DNA from: Betaproteobacteria bacterium | Lineage (GTDB): Bacteria; Pseudomonadota; Gammaproteobacteria; Burkholderiales; Burkholderiaceae_C | Assembly (NCBI GenBank): GCA_016716535.1 | Contig: JADJWD010000005.1 | Span: 558,001-622,000 of the forward strand | DNA: 64,000 nucleotides | Reading direction: 5' to 3' | Shown here: positions 27,954 through 37,963 of the stretch, one piece after another | How positions within the stretch are numbered: position 1 is the stretch's first letter | Layout of the letters: each line of letters opens with the position of its first letter | Made by a program: the position numbers and the translations under genes | The notes under the pieces: generated by a model | What the model was told of the DNA's origin: nothing | The model's database searches: none | Seen by the model: only the letters and a program-made list of their open reading frames with translations

Positions 27954-29908
27954 ATGTGCGGAATCACCGGCATCTTCGACACCCGCGACAAGCGCCCCAT
28001 CGCCCAGGCGGCGCTGGCGCGCATGAACGACGCGCAGCACCACCGCGGCCCCGACGAGGGCAGCGTGCACGTCGAGCCGGGCCTCGGCTTCGGGCACCGG
28101 CGGCTTTCGATCATCGACGTGGCCACCGGCCAGCAGCCGCTGTTCAATGAAGACGGCAGCGTCTGCATCGTCTTCAACGGCGAGATCTACAACTACCAGG
28201 ACCTGATCCCCGAGCTGAAGGCGCTCGGCCACGTCTTCCACACCAAGAGCGACACCGAGTGCATCGTCCACGCCTGGGAGGCGTGGGGCGAGAAGTGCGT
28301 CGAGCGCCTGCGCGGCATGTTCGCCTTCGCGCTGTGGGACCGCAACCGGCAGACGCTGTTCATGGCGCGCGACCGGCTCGGCGTGAAGCCGCTGTTCTAT
28401 TCGGTGCTCGACGACGGCATGCTGCTCTTCGGCAGCGAGCTGAAGTCGGTGCTCACGCATGGCGGCATGCGGCGCGACGTCGACCCGCTGGCCATCGAGG
28501 AGTACTTCGCGCTCGGCTACGTCGCCGAGCCGCGCACGATCTTCAAGCAGGCGAAGAAGCTCGCGCCCGGCCATACGCTCACCTGGCGGCGCGGCGAGCC
28601 CGAGCCCGCGCCGCGGCCCTACTGGGACGTGCGCTTCACGCTCGCCAACCCGATCAGCGCCGAGGACGCCTGCGAAGAGCTGCGCGCGCGGCTCGCCGAA
28701 TCGGTGCGCCTGCGCATGATCTCCGAGGTGCCGCTCGGCGCCTTCCTCTCCGGCGGCGTCGATTCGAGCGCCGTCGTCGCGACGATGGCGGGCCTGTCGG
28801 ACCAGCCGGTGCGCACCTGCTCGATCGCCTTCGACGACCCGCAGTTCAACGAGTCGCAGTTCGCGCAGATCGTCGCCGAGCGCTACCGCACCGACCACCA
28901 CGTCGAGACGGTCAAGAGCGACGACTTCGACCTCATCGACACGCTCGCGCACCTGTACGACGAGCCCTACGCCGACAGCTCGGCGATCCCCACCTACCGC
29001 GTCTGCCAGCTCGCGCGCAAGCGCGTCACGGTGGCGCTGTCGGGCGACGGCGGCGACGAGAGCTTCGGCGGCTACCGCCGCTACCTGATGCACCTGATGG
29101 AAGAGCGCATGCGCACGGCGTTGCCCTACGGGCTGCGCCGGCCGCTGTTCGGCGCGCTCGGCCGCCTGTACCCGAAGGCCGACTGGGCGCCGCGCATGTT
29201 CCGCGCCAAGACCACCTTCGAGGGCATGGCGCGCACGTCGGTCGAGGCCTACTTCCACTCGGTGAGCATCCTGCGCGGGCCGATGCGCCGGCAGCTCTTC
29301 AGCGCCGCGCTGAAGCGCGAGCTCGGCGGCTACGACGCGCGCGCCGTCTTCGACCGCCACGCCGCCAACGCGCAGACCGACGACCCGCTGGCGCTGATCC
29401 AGTACCTCGACCTGAAGACCTACCTCGTCGGCGACATCAACACCAAGGTCGACCGCGCCAGCATGGCGCACTCGCTCGAGGTGCGCGAGCCGCTGATGGA
29501 CCACCCGCTCGTCGAGTGGCTGGCTTCGCTGCCCTCGAACCTGAAGGTGCGCGGCAACGAAGGCAAGTTCCTGCTGAAGAAGGCGATGGAGCCGGCGCTG
29601 CCGACGACATCCTCTACCGCCCGAAGATGGGCTTCGCGGTGCCGCTGGCGCGCTGGTTCCGCGGCCCGCTGCGCCAGCGTGTGCGCGAGTCGGTGCTCGG
29701 CGAGCGGCTGCTTTCGACCGGCTGGTTCGACGAGGGTTATCTGCGCCACCTGGTCGAAGCGCATCAGAACGGCACGCGCGACTACAGCGCGCCGCTGTGG
29801 ACGCTGTTGATGTTCGAGGCGTTCCTGCGCCAGGGCGTCGAGCAGCGCGTGATGCCGCAGGCGGCGGTGCCGACGGGCAGCGTGGCCAAGGCCGAGGCCA
29901 TGGCCTGA
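27954..29908 (+). pseudogene. XrtA/PEP-CTERM system amidotransferase (asparagine synthetase family), frameshifted near 29602
   Basis: An AsnB-like glutamine-dependent amidotransferase. The N-terminal glutaminase has catalytic Cys2 (MCGITGIFD) and GEIYNY. The synthetase domain has the PPi loop LSGGVDSSAVVA and SGDGGDESFGGY. The frame is lost at about 29602 (MEPALP, then nonsense). The expected DDILYRPKMGFAVPLARWFR continues in the -1 frame to 29908. One missing G between 29601 and 29603 explains it. Restored length is about 651 residues, normal for the exosortase A family. Its acceptor is not known; amidation of a uronic acid in EPS is a reasonable inference. The 211-base upstream gap suggests its own promoter. 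Confidence 0.88.
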
Positions 29909-29924
29909 GACGGCGGGGCGACCG

Positions 29925-31163
29925 ATGCGTGTCCTGCACGTCCTGGATCACTCGATCCCGCTGCACAGCGGCTACACCTTCCGCACGCTGGCGCTGCTGC
30001 GCGAGCAGCGGCGGCTCGGCTGGGAGACCTTCCACCTGACGAGCCCCAAGCACATCGCGCCCTCGGGCCCCGAGGAGACGGTGGACGGCTGGCACTTCTA
30101 CCGTACCGGCGCCGCGAACTCGGCGCTCTCGCGCCTGCCGGGCTTCGGCGAATGGGCGCTGATGAAGGGCGTGCAATCGCGCCTGCTGGAGGTGGCGCGC
30201 CGCGTGCAGCCCGACATCCTGCACGCGCATTCGCCGGTGCTCAACGCCCTTCCGGCGCTGCGCGTCGGGCGCGAACTCGGCATCCCGGTCGTCTACGAGG
30301 TGCGCGCCTTCTGGGAGGATGCCGCCGTCGACCACGGCACCACGTCCGAAGGCAGCCTGCGTTATCGCCTGACCCGCCAGCTGGAGACGCACGCGCTGCG
30401 CCGCGCCGACCACGTCTTCACCATCTGCGAAGGGCTGCGCGGCGACATCGTGGCGCGCGGCATCGCTTCCGGCAAGGTGACGGTGATCCCGAACGCCGTG
30501 GACATCGAGAGCTTCGAGCCCGGCGGCGCGCCCGACGAGGCGCTGAAGGCCCGCCTGGGCCTGGCAGGCGCGACCGTGCTCGGCTTCATCGGCTCGTTCT
30601 ATGCCTACGAGGGGCTCGACCTGCTGCTCGCGGCGATGCCGATGCTGCTGGAGAGCGACCCGATGTTGCGCGTGCTGCTGGTCGGCGGTGGTCCGCAGGA
30701 GGCCGCGCTCAAGGCGCAGGCCCAGGCGCTGGGCATCGCCGACAAGGTGGTGTTCACCGGCCGCGTGCCGCACGCGGAGGTTCGCCACTACTACGATCTC
30801 GTCGATGTGCTGGCCTATCCCCGCCACTCGATGCGGCTGACCGAACTGGTGACACCGCTGAAGCCGCTGGAGGCGATGGCGCAGGGGCGGGTGCTCGTGG
30901 CCAGCGACGTGGGCGGGCACCGCGAACTGATCCGCGACGGCCAGACCGGGCAACTCTTCCGCGCCGGCGACGCGCGCGCCCTTGCGGCCGCCGTGCTGCG
31001 CCTCTTGCAGCAGCGAGACCGCTGGCCGCAACTGCGCGCCGCTGGCCGGCGCTTCGTCGAGCAGGAGCGCAACTGGAGCGGTAGCGCAGGGCGTTACGTT
31101 GGCGCTTACGGCCAGGTTCTGGCGGGTCGCGGCATGGCGGCGCCGGCGGCGTTGAGCGCGTAG
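29925..31163 (+). CDS. XrtA-associated glycosyltransferase (GT4, stp3/Daro_2409-like)
   Basis: A 412-residue glycosyltransferase. The N-terminal signature MRVLHVLDHSIPLHSGYTFR is the hallmark of the exosortase-A-associated Daro_2409 family. VRAFWEDAAVDHGT and GKVTVIPNAVDIESFEP follow. The C-terminal donor domain reads LGFIGSFYAYEGLDLLL and VTPLKPLEAMAQGRVLVASDVGG. It lies 16 bases after the amidotransferase. It transfers a sugar to the growing repeat unit; specificity unknown. Confidence 0.92.
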   Translation: MRVLHVLDHSIPLHSGYTFRTLALLREQRRLGWETFHLTSPKHIAPSGPEETVDGWHFYRTGAANSALSRLPGFGEWALMKGVQSRLLEVARRVQPDILHAHSPVLNALPALRVGRELGIPVVYEVRAFWEDAAVDHGTTSEGSLRYRLTRQLETHALRRADHVFTICEGLRGDIVARGIASGKVTVIPNAVDIESFEPGGAPDEALKARLGLAGATVLGFIGSFYAYEGLDLLLAAMPMLLESDPMLRVLLVGGGPQEAALKAQAQALGIADKVVFTGRVPHAEVRHYYDLVDVLAYPRHSMRLTELVTPLKPLEAMAQGRVLVASDVGGHRELIRDGQTGQLFRAGDARALAAAVLRLLQQRDRWPQLRAAGRRFVEQERNWSGSAGRYVGAYGQVLAGRGMAAPAALSA

Positions 31164-31203
31164 CGCACACGCGTCGCGACTTCGAAGCGCTTGCCGCTGG
31201 CCC

Positions 31204-32418
31204 ATGGACCGCCCGATCCGATCGCTGCTGTTCTCGACGCTGTATCCCAGCAGCGCGCGGCCGATTCACGGCATCTTCGTCGAGACGCGCCTGCGCGAAC
31301 TGCTGCAGACAGGCGGCATCGAGACGCGCGTCGTCGCGCCGGTGCCCTGGTTTCCGTCGACGAACCCGCGCTGGGGCGAATGGGCCCGCATGGCCAGCAC
31401 GCCGGTGCAGGAGGTCCACAACGGCATCGAAGTGCATCACCCGCGCTACCCGCTGCCGCCCAAGTTGGGCATGACGATGGCGCCGCTGCTCATCGCCTTG
31501 GCCGCGGCGCCGGTGCTGCGCCGGCTGAGGCGTTCGGGCTTCGACTTCGACGTCATCGACGCGCACTACTACTACCCCGACGGCGTGGCGGCGGCGCTGC
31601 TGGCGAAATGGTTCGATCGGCCGGTGACGATCACGGCGCGAGGCACCGACCTCAATCTGATTCCCCAATACACGTTGCCCCGGCGAATGATTCAGTGGGC
31701 GGCCGGGCAGGCGCATGCCTCGATCGGCGTCAGCTCGGCACTGGTGGATGTCTTGCGCGGCTTGGGCCTTCCCGAAGAACGCTTGCACGTCATGCGCAAC
31801 GGCGTGGACCTGCAACGGTTCCGGCCGGTGCCTCAACGCGAGGCGCGCGCGATGCTTGGCATCGCAGGCTCAGGGCCGCTGCTGCTGTCGGTGGGGCACC
31901 TCGTCGAGCTGAAGGGCCATCACCTCGTGATCGAAGCGTTGACGCGCTTGTTGCCGCATCACCCGGAAGCTCGGCTCGCCATCGTTGGTGCCGGTGAGGA
32001 GCGCGACCGTTTGATGGAACTGGCCCGCGCGCGGAACCTGAGCGAACGAGTCATCTTCGCCGGGCAGCAGCCTAACGATCGCTTGCAGACGTGGTACTCG
32101 GCAGCCGATGCACTGGTACTGGCCTCCAGCCGCGAAGGCTGGGCCAACGTCCTGCTCGAAGCCATGGCGTGTGGAACGCCCGTGGTCGCCACGGAAACGG
32201 GGGGCACGCCGGAAGTGGTGAGCCCGCAGGTCGGCGTGCTCGTGAGCCGTGACGCGGCGTCACTCGCGGCCGGTGTAGCCCGCCTGCTGGCAAACACTCC
32301 GAAACGCGCTGAAGTGCGCGCCTACGCCGAGACCTTCAGTTGGCGTGCCACGAGTGAGGCCCAGCTGCGGTTGTTCGGCCGTATTGCGCATCAGAGAAGC
32401 GGCCTCTGCCATGCGTGA
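31204..32418 (+). CDS. Glycosyltransferase family 4
   Basis: A 404-residue GT4 protein. It begins RSLLFSTLYPSSARPIHGIF and has a typical acceptor half (DVIDAHYYYPDGVAAALL). The donor half has VMRNGVDLQRFRP, LLSVGHLVELKGHHLVI and EGWANVLLEAMACGTPVVAT. It overlaps the next gene by 8 bases, so the two are coupled. Homologues often sit beside the exosortase A ligase gene. Sugar specificity is not readable. Confidence 0.9.
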   Translation: MDRPIRSLLFSTLYPSSARPIHGIFVETRLRELLQTGGIETRVVAPVPWFPSTNPRWGEWARMASTPVQEVHNGIEVHHPRYPLPPKLGMTMAPLLIALAAAPVLRRLRRSGFDFDVIDAHYYYPDGVAAALLAKWFDRPVTITARGTDLNLIPQYTLPRRMIQWAAGQAHASIGVSSALVDVLRGLGLPEERLHVMRNGVDLQRFRPVPQREARAMLGIAGSGPLLLSVGHLVELKGHHLVIEALTRLLPHHPEARLAIVGAGEERDRLMELARARNLSERVIFAGQQPNDRLQTWYSAADALVLASSREGWANVLLEAMACGTPVVATETGGTPEVVSPQVGVLVSRDAASLAAGVARLLANTPKRAEVRAYAETFSWRATSEAQLRLFGRIAHQRSGLCHA

Positions 32419-33721
32419 CATCGTCATTCTGTTGGTCATCGCATGCGGCGCGCTCTACTCGCTGAAGCGGCCATGGGTGGGCGCGATCCTTTCGGTGTGG
32501 ATCAGCCTAATGAGCCCCCACATGGAGTTTGGCTGGCTTGCCGCCAGCATGCCAGTCGCACAGGCGGTCGCATTGTCCACCCTGGTCGGGTGGCTGATGA
32601 GCACCGACAGGACGAACCCGTTCGAAGGCGCGCCGACGCGGTGGTTCATGGCGTTCTGGGTCTGGATCTGCGTCACGCTGCCGTTCTCGTTCTACTTCGG
32701 CGCCAGCCTTTCGCTCTGGGAGCGGTCGATGAAGATCAACCTCCTCGTCCTCATGGCCCTGGGCCTTGTCAACACGCGAAAGAAGCTTGATTGGCTCATC
32801 GGCATCATCGTGCTTTCGCTTGGCTACTACGGCGTGAAGGGCGGCATCTTCACGATCTTGACGGGTGGAAACTACCGGGTCTGGGGACCAGGAGGTTTCG
32901 TCCAAGGCAACAACGAGCTTGCTTTGGCGTTGGTGATGTTGCTGCCGATGGTTCGCTACTTCCATTTGCATGCGGCCAACCGGTACGTGCGCTGGGCAGC
33001 GCTCGGTACATTGATTCTCTTGCCGTTCACGATCCTTGGCTCGCACTCGCGGGGCGCGCTACTGGCCTTGGGAGGAATGGGTGCGTTCCTGTGGCTCAAG
33101 AGTGATCGGAAGATCGTTGGCGGCGCCCTGTTTGTCGCGTTGGCTGTTGCGGTGCTGGCGTTCATGCCCGCGCACTGGTGGGAGCGGATGGAGACCATCC
33201 AGACCTATGAGCAGGATGACTCCGCCCTCGGGCGCATCAATGCCTGGTGGAACGCCTGGAATCTGGCCAAGGCCAACTTCTTCGGCGGGGGCTTCTCAAT
33301 CTACACACACGAGGTGTTCGCCAAGTACTCGCCGGAGCCGGACAGAGTGCATGCCGCTCACAGCATCTACTTCCAAGTGCTCGGCGAACACGGCTTCATT
33401 GGGCTGCTCATCTTCCTCGGTATCGGCGGTGCCACTTGGCTGCATTGCCGCAAGCTGATCATCGCTGGCCGACTGGATGCCGACCTCAAATGGGCTGCTG
33501 ACCTTGGCGCGCTGATGCAGGTCAGCATGGTCGGATTTGCGTTGGGCGGTGCATTCCTGAGCCTGGCGTACTTCGATATGCCGTACTACCAGATGGCGGT
33601 TGTGGTCGTTGCACACCGGCTGGTATCAGCGCATCGCGCCGGGGTTGCTGGTGGGGTTCGAGGTGCCGAGCCGACCGTTGGCGCATCGCCTGGTCTGGTA
33701 CCACCCGGCCGAGTTGCCTGA
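32411..33721 (+). CDS. Exosortase-A-associated O-antigen ligase/polymerase-like membrane protein
   Basis: A 436-residue polytopic inner-membrane protein of the Wzy/WaaL superfamily. It starts MRDIVILLVIACGALYSLKRP, and has ten or more hydrophobic segments. The large periplasmic loop has GSHSRGALLALGG, then IQTYEQDDSALGRINAWWNAW and AHSIYFQVLGEHGFIGLL, where the invariant H-S and G-x-x-G motifs of ligases occur. It matches the exosortase A O-glycosylation ligase family. The last about 30 residues are Gly/Ala/Val-rich and atypical, ending 5 bases before the deacetylase. It would polymerise repeat units or transfer glycan to an acceptor. Confidence 0.9.
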   Translation: MRDIVILLVIACGALYSLKRPWVGAILSVWISLMSPHMEFGWLAASMPVAQAVALSTLVGWLMSTDRTNPFEGAPTRWFMAFWVWICVTLPFSFYFGASLSLWERSMKINLLVLMALGLVNTRKKLDWLIGIIVLSLGYYGVKGGIFTILTGGNYRVWGPGGFVQGNNELALALVMLLPMVRYFHLHAANRYVRWAALGTLILLPFTILGSHSRGALLALGGMGAFLWLKSDRKIVGGALFVALAVAVLAFMPAHWWERMETIQTYEQDDSALGRINAWWNAWNLAKANFFGGGFSIYTHEVFAKYSPEPDRVHAAHSIYFQVLGEHGFIGLLIFLGIGGATWLHCRKLIIAGRLDADLKWAADLGALMQVSMVGFALGGAFLSLAYFDMPYYQMAVVVVAHRLVSAHRAGVAGGVRGAEPTVGASPGLVPPGRVA

Positions 33722-33726
33722 GCACT

Positions 33727-34680
33727 ATGTTTCGCGCGCTCTTCTCGGTGCTCTCGCCATCTGGTGCGCGGGCTCGCCTTTCCATCTTCATCTTTCACCG
33801 TGTGCTGGCCGAGCGCGACCCGCTGTTCCCTGGCGAGGTGACACGGGCGGAGTTCGATGCCATCTGCGGCTGGTTGCGTGGGTGGTGCAACGTGCTGCCG
33901 CTAGGCGTTGCTGCAAAGGCTCTGAAGGACGGCACGTTGCCTTCGCGTGCCGTGGCCATTACCTTCGACGACGGCTACGCCGACAACCACGATCAGGCTG
34001 CGCCCGTACTGGCACGGCACGGCCTGACGGCCACTTTTTTCATCGCCAGCGGATTCCTCGACGGTGGGCGGATGTGGAACGACACCGTCATCGAGTCTGT
34101 GCGACGCTGCGGAAAAGCGAGCTTGGACCTGCGCCAGGCGACGGCAGCCGCACTTGACGTTTTGGCACTTGGTACCAATGAAGGGCGCAGGCAGGCCATC
34201 GATCGAATCCTCGCTGCCACCAAGTACCGACCGCCTGCCGAGCGGGCGAGATGGGTGGATGCGATTGCCGAGGCCGCCGAAGTAACGCTGCCGAACGACC
34301 TGATGATGACTTCGGCGCAGGTTCGCTCGCTGCACCGCTCCGGCATGGAGATTGGTGCCCATACCGTAAGTCACCCGATCCTCCGTGACCTGCCGATTCC
34401 GGCCGCCGAAAAGGAGATCCGAGATGGTCGTCAAGCATTGCAGGAGATCATCGCGGCGCCGGTCCGACTCTTTGCCTACCCGAACGGCAAGCCGAGCGTC
34501 GACTATTCTTCTCAAAGCGTTGACCTCGTGCGCGAGCTTGGGTTCGACGCAGCGGTGTCTACTGAGCGACGCGCGGCCAATGCAACGGACGATTTCTTGC
34601 AGTTGCCACGTTATACGCCCTGGGAGCGGACCGAAATGCGGTTCGGGTTGCGTATGGCGCACACGCTTGCGACTACATGA
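33727..34680 (+). CDS. Second polysaccharide deacetylase (NodB/CE4 family)
   Basis: A 317-residue CE4 enzyme with AITFDDGYADNHD (catalytic and metal Asp) and GAHTVSHPIL (metal His pair). The segment AYPNGKPSVDYSSQS is the third motif. It is distinct from the XrtA deacetylase at 20.4 kb. No signal peptide is seen. It follows the ligase gene after 5 bases, so it is likely in the same transcript. The substrate is probably an N-acetylated sugar of the EPS, by inference. Confidence 0.9.
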   Translation: MFRALFSVLSPSGARARLSIFIFHRVLAERDPLFPGEVTRAEFDAICGWLRGWCNVLPLGVAAKALKDGTLPSRAVAITFDDGYADNHDQAAPVLARHGLTATFFIASGFLDGGRMWNDTVIESVRRCGKASLDLRQATAAALDVLALGTNEGRRQAIDRILAATKYRPPAERARWVDAIAEAAEVTLPNDLMMTSAQVRSLHRSGMEIGAHTVSHPILRDLPIPAAEKEIRDGRQALQEIIAAPVRLFAYPNGKPSVDYSSQSVDLVRELGFDAAVSTERRAANATDDFLQLPRYTPWERTEMRFGLRMAHTLATT

Positions 34681-34717
34681 CTGTTGATCATCGTGAGGAA
34701 ACGCAGGGCTGCGGGCG

Positions 34718-35518
34718 ATGATCGTTTGGCGTGTGAAGCACGCCGTAATTTGGATGACAGGTTCGGCATTTAGTTGGAAGGTTCTCCGTATGCTAAAGGC
34801 CATTCTCGATGCTGCCGGGGTTGAGCTGGTTGCCAAATGGCGTATTCCAAGGGCATCACAAACTGCGTACCTCTCTCGGCTACTGCGAACTCTCGGTGTT
34901 GATTGTGTCCTGGATGTCGGCGCCAATATCGGTCAATACCGAGAGTACCTGCGCAGCCACGTTGGTTTCAAGGGGCCAATAATCTCGTTTGAGCCGCATC
35001 CTGAATGTTTGGCGGTATGTCGACAGTCTATGTCATCCGATTCGCTGTGGCATGTCATGCCGTACGCATTGGGCGCGCAGGCAGGCAAGATGGATTTTCA
35101 TCTCACCAAAGATAGTCAATTCAGTTCATTCCTTGAGCCTGAAAACTCAGCGACGCCACAATTCGAGAGTACTAACAAAGTCGATCGCACGGTGACAGTC
35201 GACGTGGTTCCGCTGGATGATGTCTTGCCCGGGCTCATGAGGCAGTTACGTGTGGGTCGCCCGTTTCTCAAGCTGGATACTCAAGGGTTTGACCTTGAAG
35301 TCCTGAAAGGCGCCTCTAGTTCTCTGAGTTCTATACCTGCTCTCCAGACTGAAATCTCTAACCTGCCGATCTACAAAAACATATCAAGTATGGAGGCGGC
35401 TTTCCGGCAACTGAGGGAGTGGGGTTGGCAGTTGGGATGCATGTTTCCAACAAACCCGGAGCAGTTTCCCGTTTCTGTGGACTTCGATACGTATTTCTTG
35501 AGATTTGATCCTCGCTAA
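34718..35518 (+). CDS. FkbM family methyltransferase in a low-GC segment
   Basis: A 266-residue SAM-dependent methyltransferase. The SAM motif is CVLDVGANIGQYREYL, with ISFEPHPE at the end of the second strand, and the FkbM-type FLKLDTQGFDLEVLKGA. A start at 34718 or at the later Met before LKAILDAAG is possible. Base composition is clearly lower in G+C than the flanking genes, with many A/T third positions, which suggests recent acquisition. It would O-methylate a sugar of the glycan. Confidence 0.87.
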   Translation: MIVWRVKHAVIWMTGSAFSWKVLRMLKAILDAAGVELVAKWRIPRASQTAYLSRLLRTLGVDCVLDVGANIGQYREYLRSHVGFKGPIISFEPHPECLAVCRQSMSSDSLWHVMPYALGAQAGKMDFHLTKDSQFSSFLEPENSATPQFESTNKVDRTVTVDVVPLDDVLPGLMRQLRVGRPFLKLDTQGFDLEVLKGASSSLSSIPALQTEISNLPIYKNISSMEAAFRQLREWGWQLGCMFPTNPEQFPVSVDFDTYFLRFDPR

Positions 35519-35596
35519 CTTTTCGGGTTTTGGGCGGTTCCGCTTGCTGGTTACACTTTGCATTGACGCGGCCCAGAAGAGGGAGACGAGGACGCG

Positions 35597-36985
35597 ATGG
35601 CGAATAACAAGTTCGGTGAATGCCAGGCCGCGGCGATCCGGGGGGATGGCGAGACTGGACTGGCGGTGCCAACGGAGCGCCGGTTGGTTGCTTTGGCGGG
35701 TACCGACAGCGGTCGCTGCGTTGTGGTGGTGACCGACAATCGATTCTGGCGCGCGCAGATCGGCTCTCAGGTCCGGATCAAGGCATTGCTGGAACACCTG
35801 CACACGGCCGGCTGGGCGGTGCGCGTCGCGTTCCAAGGCCGTCCTTACCTCGACGATGCTGCGAAGGCGGCGGCGATGCTGGGCATCGATGTGCGCTTCC
35901 TCCTTCCCCCCAAAGAGGTTGCGCCGGCGCATGACGCGTCCACGCCGCCTGGCTGGAGGACGCGAGTGCGTGCGCAGGCTGGCCGGGGCCTGCGTTGGCT
36001 ACGTGCGCTGTGCACCCAGTACCACCGTGCGCGCGGCGCGTCCTCCCTGTGGGCCGAGGTGGGACTGCGCTCCAGAGAGCAGCGTGTTGGCGACGGTGCG
36101 GACCCTGCCCTGCTCGAACTGGTGCGCCGATGCGCGCCGGGCGTTGCGCGGACGGTGGTTCTGGTGGAGTACCTGCGGCTGGCCTGGGTGGCTACTGCGC
36201 TGCGGCCCCTCCTGCCCGGGGTCACCTGGGTGCTTGACACACACGACGTGATGCACGAGCGGCAGGCCCGCTTCCACGCGGTAGACGAAGCGCACGAACT
36301 CGATGTCTCCGCAGCGGAAGAGGCGCGCTGGCTGTCCGGCTTCGACGCGGTCCTTGCCATCCAAGCGCGTGATGCACGCACCTTCGCGGACATCGGCGTA
36401 CGCGCGCAGGTCCTGACGGTGCCGCACCCGGTGCGCGCCCAGCGCATGCCGTCCCGCGACTCGTCCGTAGTCGGCGTGGGCTTCCTGGGATCGGACATGG
36501 CTCCGAACCGGATCGCTCTGCGAGAACTCGTGTACGAGGTCTGGCCGCTGGTGCAGCGGCAGGCCCGTGTGCCGGTGCGCCTCGTACTCGCCGGCGCGGT
36601 GTGCGCAGCTTGGCGGGAGCGCGGCGATCTACCGCCGTCGGTGCAGGTGCTGGGTTTCGTTGACGATACGGCCGAGTTCTACGAACAAGTCGACATCGTG
36701 GCCAGCCCGATGCGTGTCGGCGGCGGCCTGAAGATTAAGAATGTCGAGGCGCTGTGCCGGGGCAAGGCCCTGGTCACCACCGCGGTCGGCGCCGAAGGCA
36801 TGGAGCCCGGGCTGCCGCACGCGCTCGCAGTGGTGCAGGCGAGCGCCGAGATGGCGCACTTGCTGCTGGCGTGGATCCACGACCCGGCGCTGCGCGCCCG
36901 GCGCATGGACGCCGGCTACCGGTTCGCGCTTGAACAGTTCGACCCCGAGACCGCATTCCGGGCGCTAGACCGCTTTCTCGGTTGA
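35597..36985 (+). CDS. Glycosyltransferase (GT4-like)
   Basis: A 462-residue glycosyltransferase. It has VVVVTDNRFWRAQIGSQVRI near residue 41, the middle DTHDVMHERQARFH and LSGFDAVLAIQARDARTF. The C-terminal half has VGFLGSDMAPNRIALRELV and GGGLKIKNVEALCRGKALV, a common donor-binding signature. The first about 35 residues look unlike the family, so translation may start later. It is the last plus-strand gene before a convergent FkbM gene. Confidence 0.83.
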   Translation: MANNKFGECQAAAIRGDGETGLAVPTERRLVALAGTDSGRCVVVVTDNRFWRAQIGSQVRIKALLEHLHTAGWAVRVAFQGRPYLDDAAKAAAMLGIDVRFLLPPKEVAPAHDASTPPGWRTRVRAQAGRGLRWLRALCTQYHRARGASSLWAEVGLRSREQRVGDGADPALLELVRRCAPGVARTVVLVEYLRLAWVATALRPLLPGVTWVLDTHDVMHERQARFHAVDEAHELDVSAAEEARWLSGFDAVLAIQARDARTFADIGVRAQVLTVPHPVRAQRMPSRDSSVVGVGFLGSDMAPNRIALRELVYEVWPLVQRQARVPVRLVLAGAVCAAWRERGDLPPSVQVLGFVDDTAEFYEQVDIVASPMRVGGGLKIKNVEALCRGKALVTTAVGAEGMEPGLPHALAVVQASAEMAHLLLAWIHDPALRARRMDAGYRFALEQFDPETAFRALDRFLG

Positions 36986-37066
36986 GTACCGGGCGCGCTC
37001 GTCGTGACCGGCATCGCCGCACGCAGGCAACGCTGTCCTAGTCTTGAGTTGGCCAAAATTCTTGAG

Positions 37067-37963
37067 TCAGCAAGAAACGATCACTACATCGCGCTTCACG
37101 TAGGGGCCGATCTGGGCGAAGAAGGGTTGCTCCACGTCGAGCACGACGTCGGCCTGCGCACTTGGATAGAAATGGCATTTCCTGAGCGATCGAACGAAGC
37201 GGACGCATTCCATCGGGTCATAGCCAGTCCGTTTCATCACCTCTTTGTGCGCTTCGAAAAGGATCACGAAGAACGGCGCTCGCGTTAGCGTCTGCGCAGC
37301 GCCCTTGAGGATCGGAAGCTCGCATCCCTCGACGTCGATCTTCATCACTACGCCTTCGTTCTCCGGTAAGTTCAGCATGTCTACTGTCGCGACATCAACG
37401 CCACCGGTAGGTTCCTCGATGATGAACGCGCCGTCGGAGTCCTCGACGTCCAGAACGAGTCGTGCTCGGCCGGGACGCTCCGCCAAGGCAGCGCGGTGCG
37501 CTTGCGCCGGAATCGGAAGCTCGCTGCAGTTCTGTTGCAGCAGTGGAAACAGGTGTTGATTCGGTTCAAACGCCAATATGCGCTTCACAGCGCTGCTGCG
37601 TTGAGCTACGTAATGGGAGACAAGACCAACGTGGGCGCCGCAGTCAAGCAGCACTGCGTCGCCAGTGGCGACGCGGTTGATAGCCTCGGTGAACGCGCGT
37701 AATGTATTGGGTTCGTATTCACGGAGGTGACGGTGCTTCCAGAACCACGGCCAGTTCAGCGGCACCAATAGATTCGTGGCGTCGAAGAATGGTGCCCGGC
37801 AGCTGCGGTCTAGGAGTTTTAATCGCTGAAGTGCCAACATCGCGCGCCATGCGCCAGGGGTATCCCTAAGCAGCATCGACTTGGCCAAGTTGAAGTACCA
37901 CGGGGGTGCCGGGAAGTTCGTCATACTCTGCGAAATGCCAATCTTGTGTGAGCGTGAGCGCAT
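37067..37963 (-). CDS. FkbM family methyltransferase
   Basis: A 298-residue FkbM-type methyltransferase, with VLLDCGAHVGLVSHYVA (SAM motif), ILAFEPNQHLFPLL and VVMKIDVEGCELPILKGAA. The start overlaps the kdsD stop (ATGA), so it is coupled to kdsD. It is distinct from the FkbM gene at 34.7 kb. It probably methylates a hydroxyl of the glycan; the substrate is unknown. Confidence 0.88.
   Translation of the reverse strand: MRSRSHKIGISQSMTNFPAPPWYFNLAKSMLLRDTPGAWRAMLALQRLKLLDRSCRAPFFDATNLLVPLNWPWFWKHRHLREYEPNTLRAFTEAINRVATGDAVLLDCGAHVGLVSHYVAQRSSAVKRILAFEPNQHLFPLLQQNCSELPIPAQAHRAALAERPGRARLVLDVEDSDGAFIIEEPTGGVDVATVDMLNLPENEGVVMKIDVEGCELPILKGAAQTLTRAPFFVILFEAHKEVMKRTGYDPMECVRFVRSLRKCHFYPSAQADVVLDVEQPFFAQIGPYVKRDVVIVSC

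Noticed and set aside
27954..29908. Asparagine-synthetase homologue as a lasso-peptide cyclase, given HprK-like and PqqD-like genes in the locus
   Set aside because: It keeps the glutaminase Cys2 (MCGITG), is far from the HPr-rel-A cassette and matches the exosortase A amidotransferase family.
33600..34157. Alternative frame overlapping the end of the ligase gene (WYQRIAPGLLVGFEVPSRP-like)
   Set aside because: It would overlap the deacetylase gene by over 400 bases, while the ligase frame ends neatly 5 bases before the deacetylase start.
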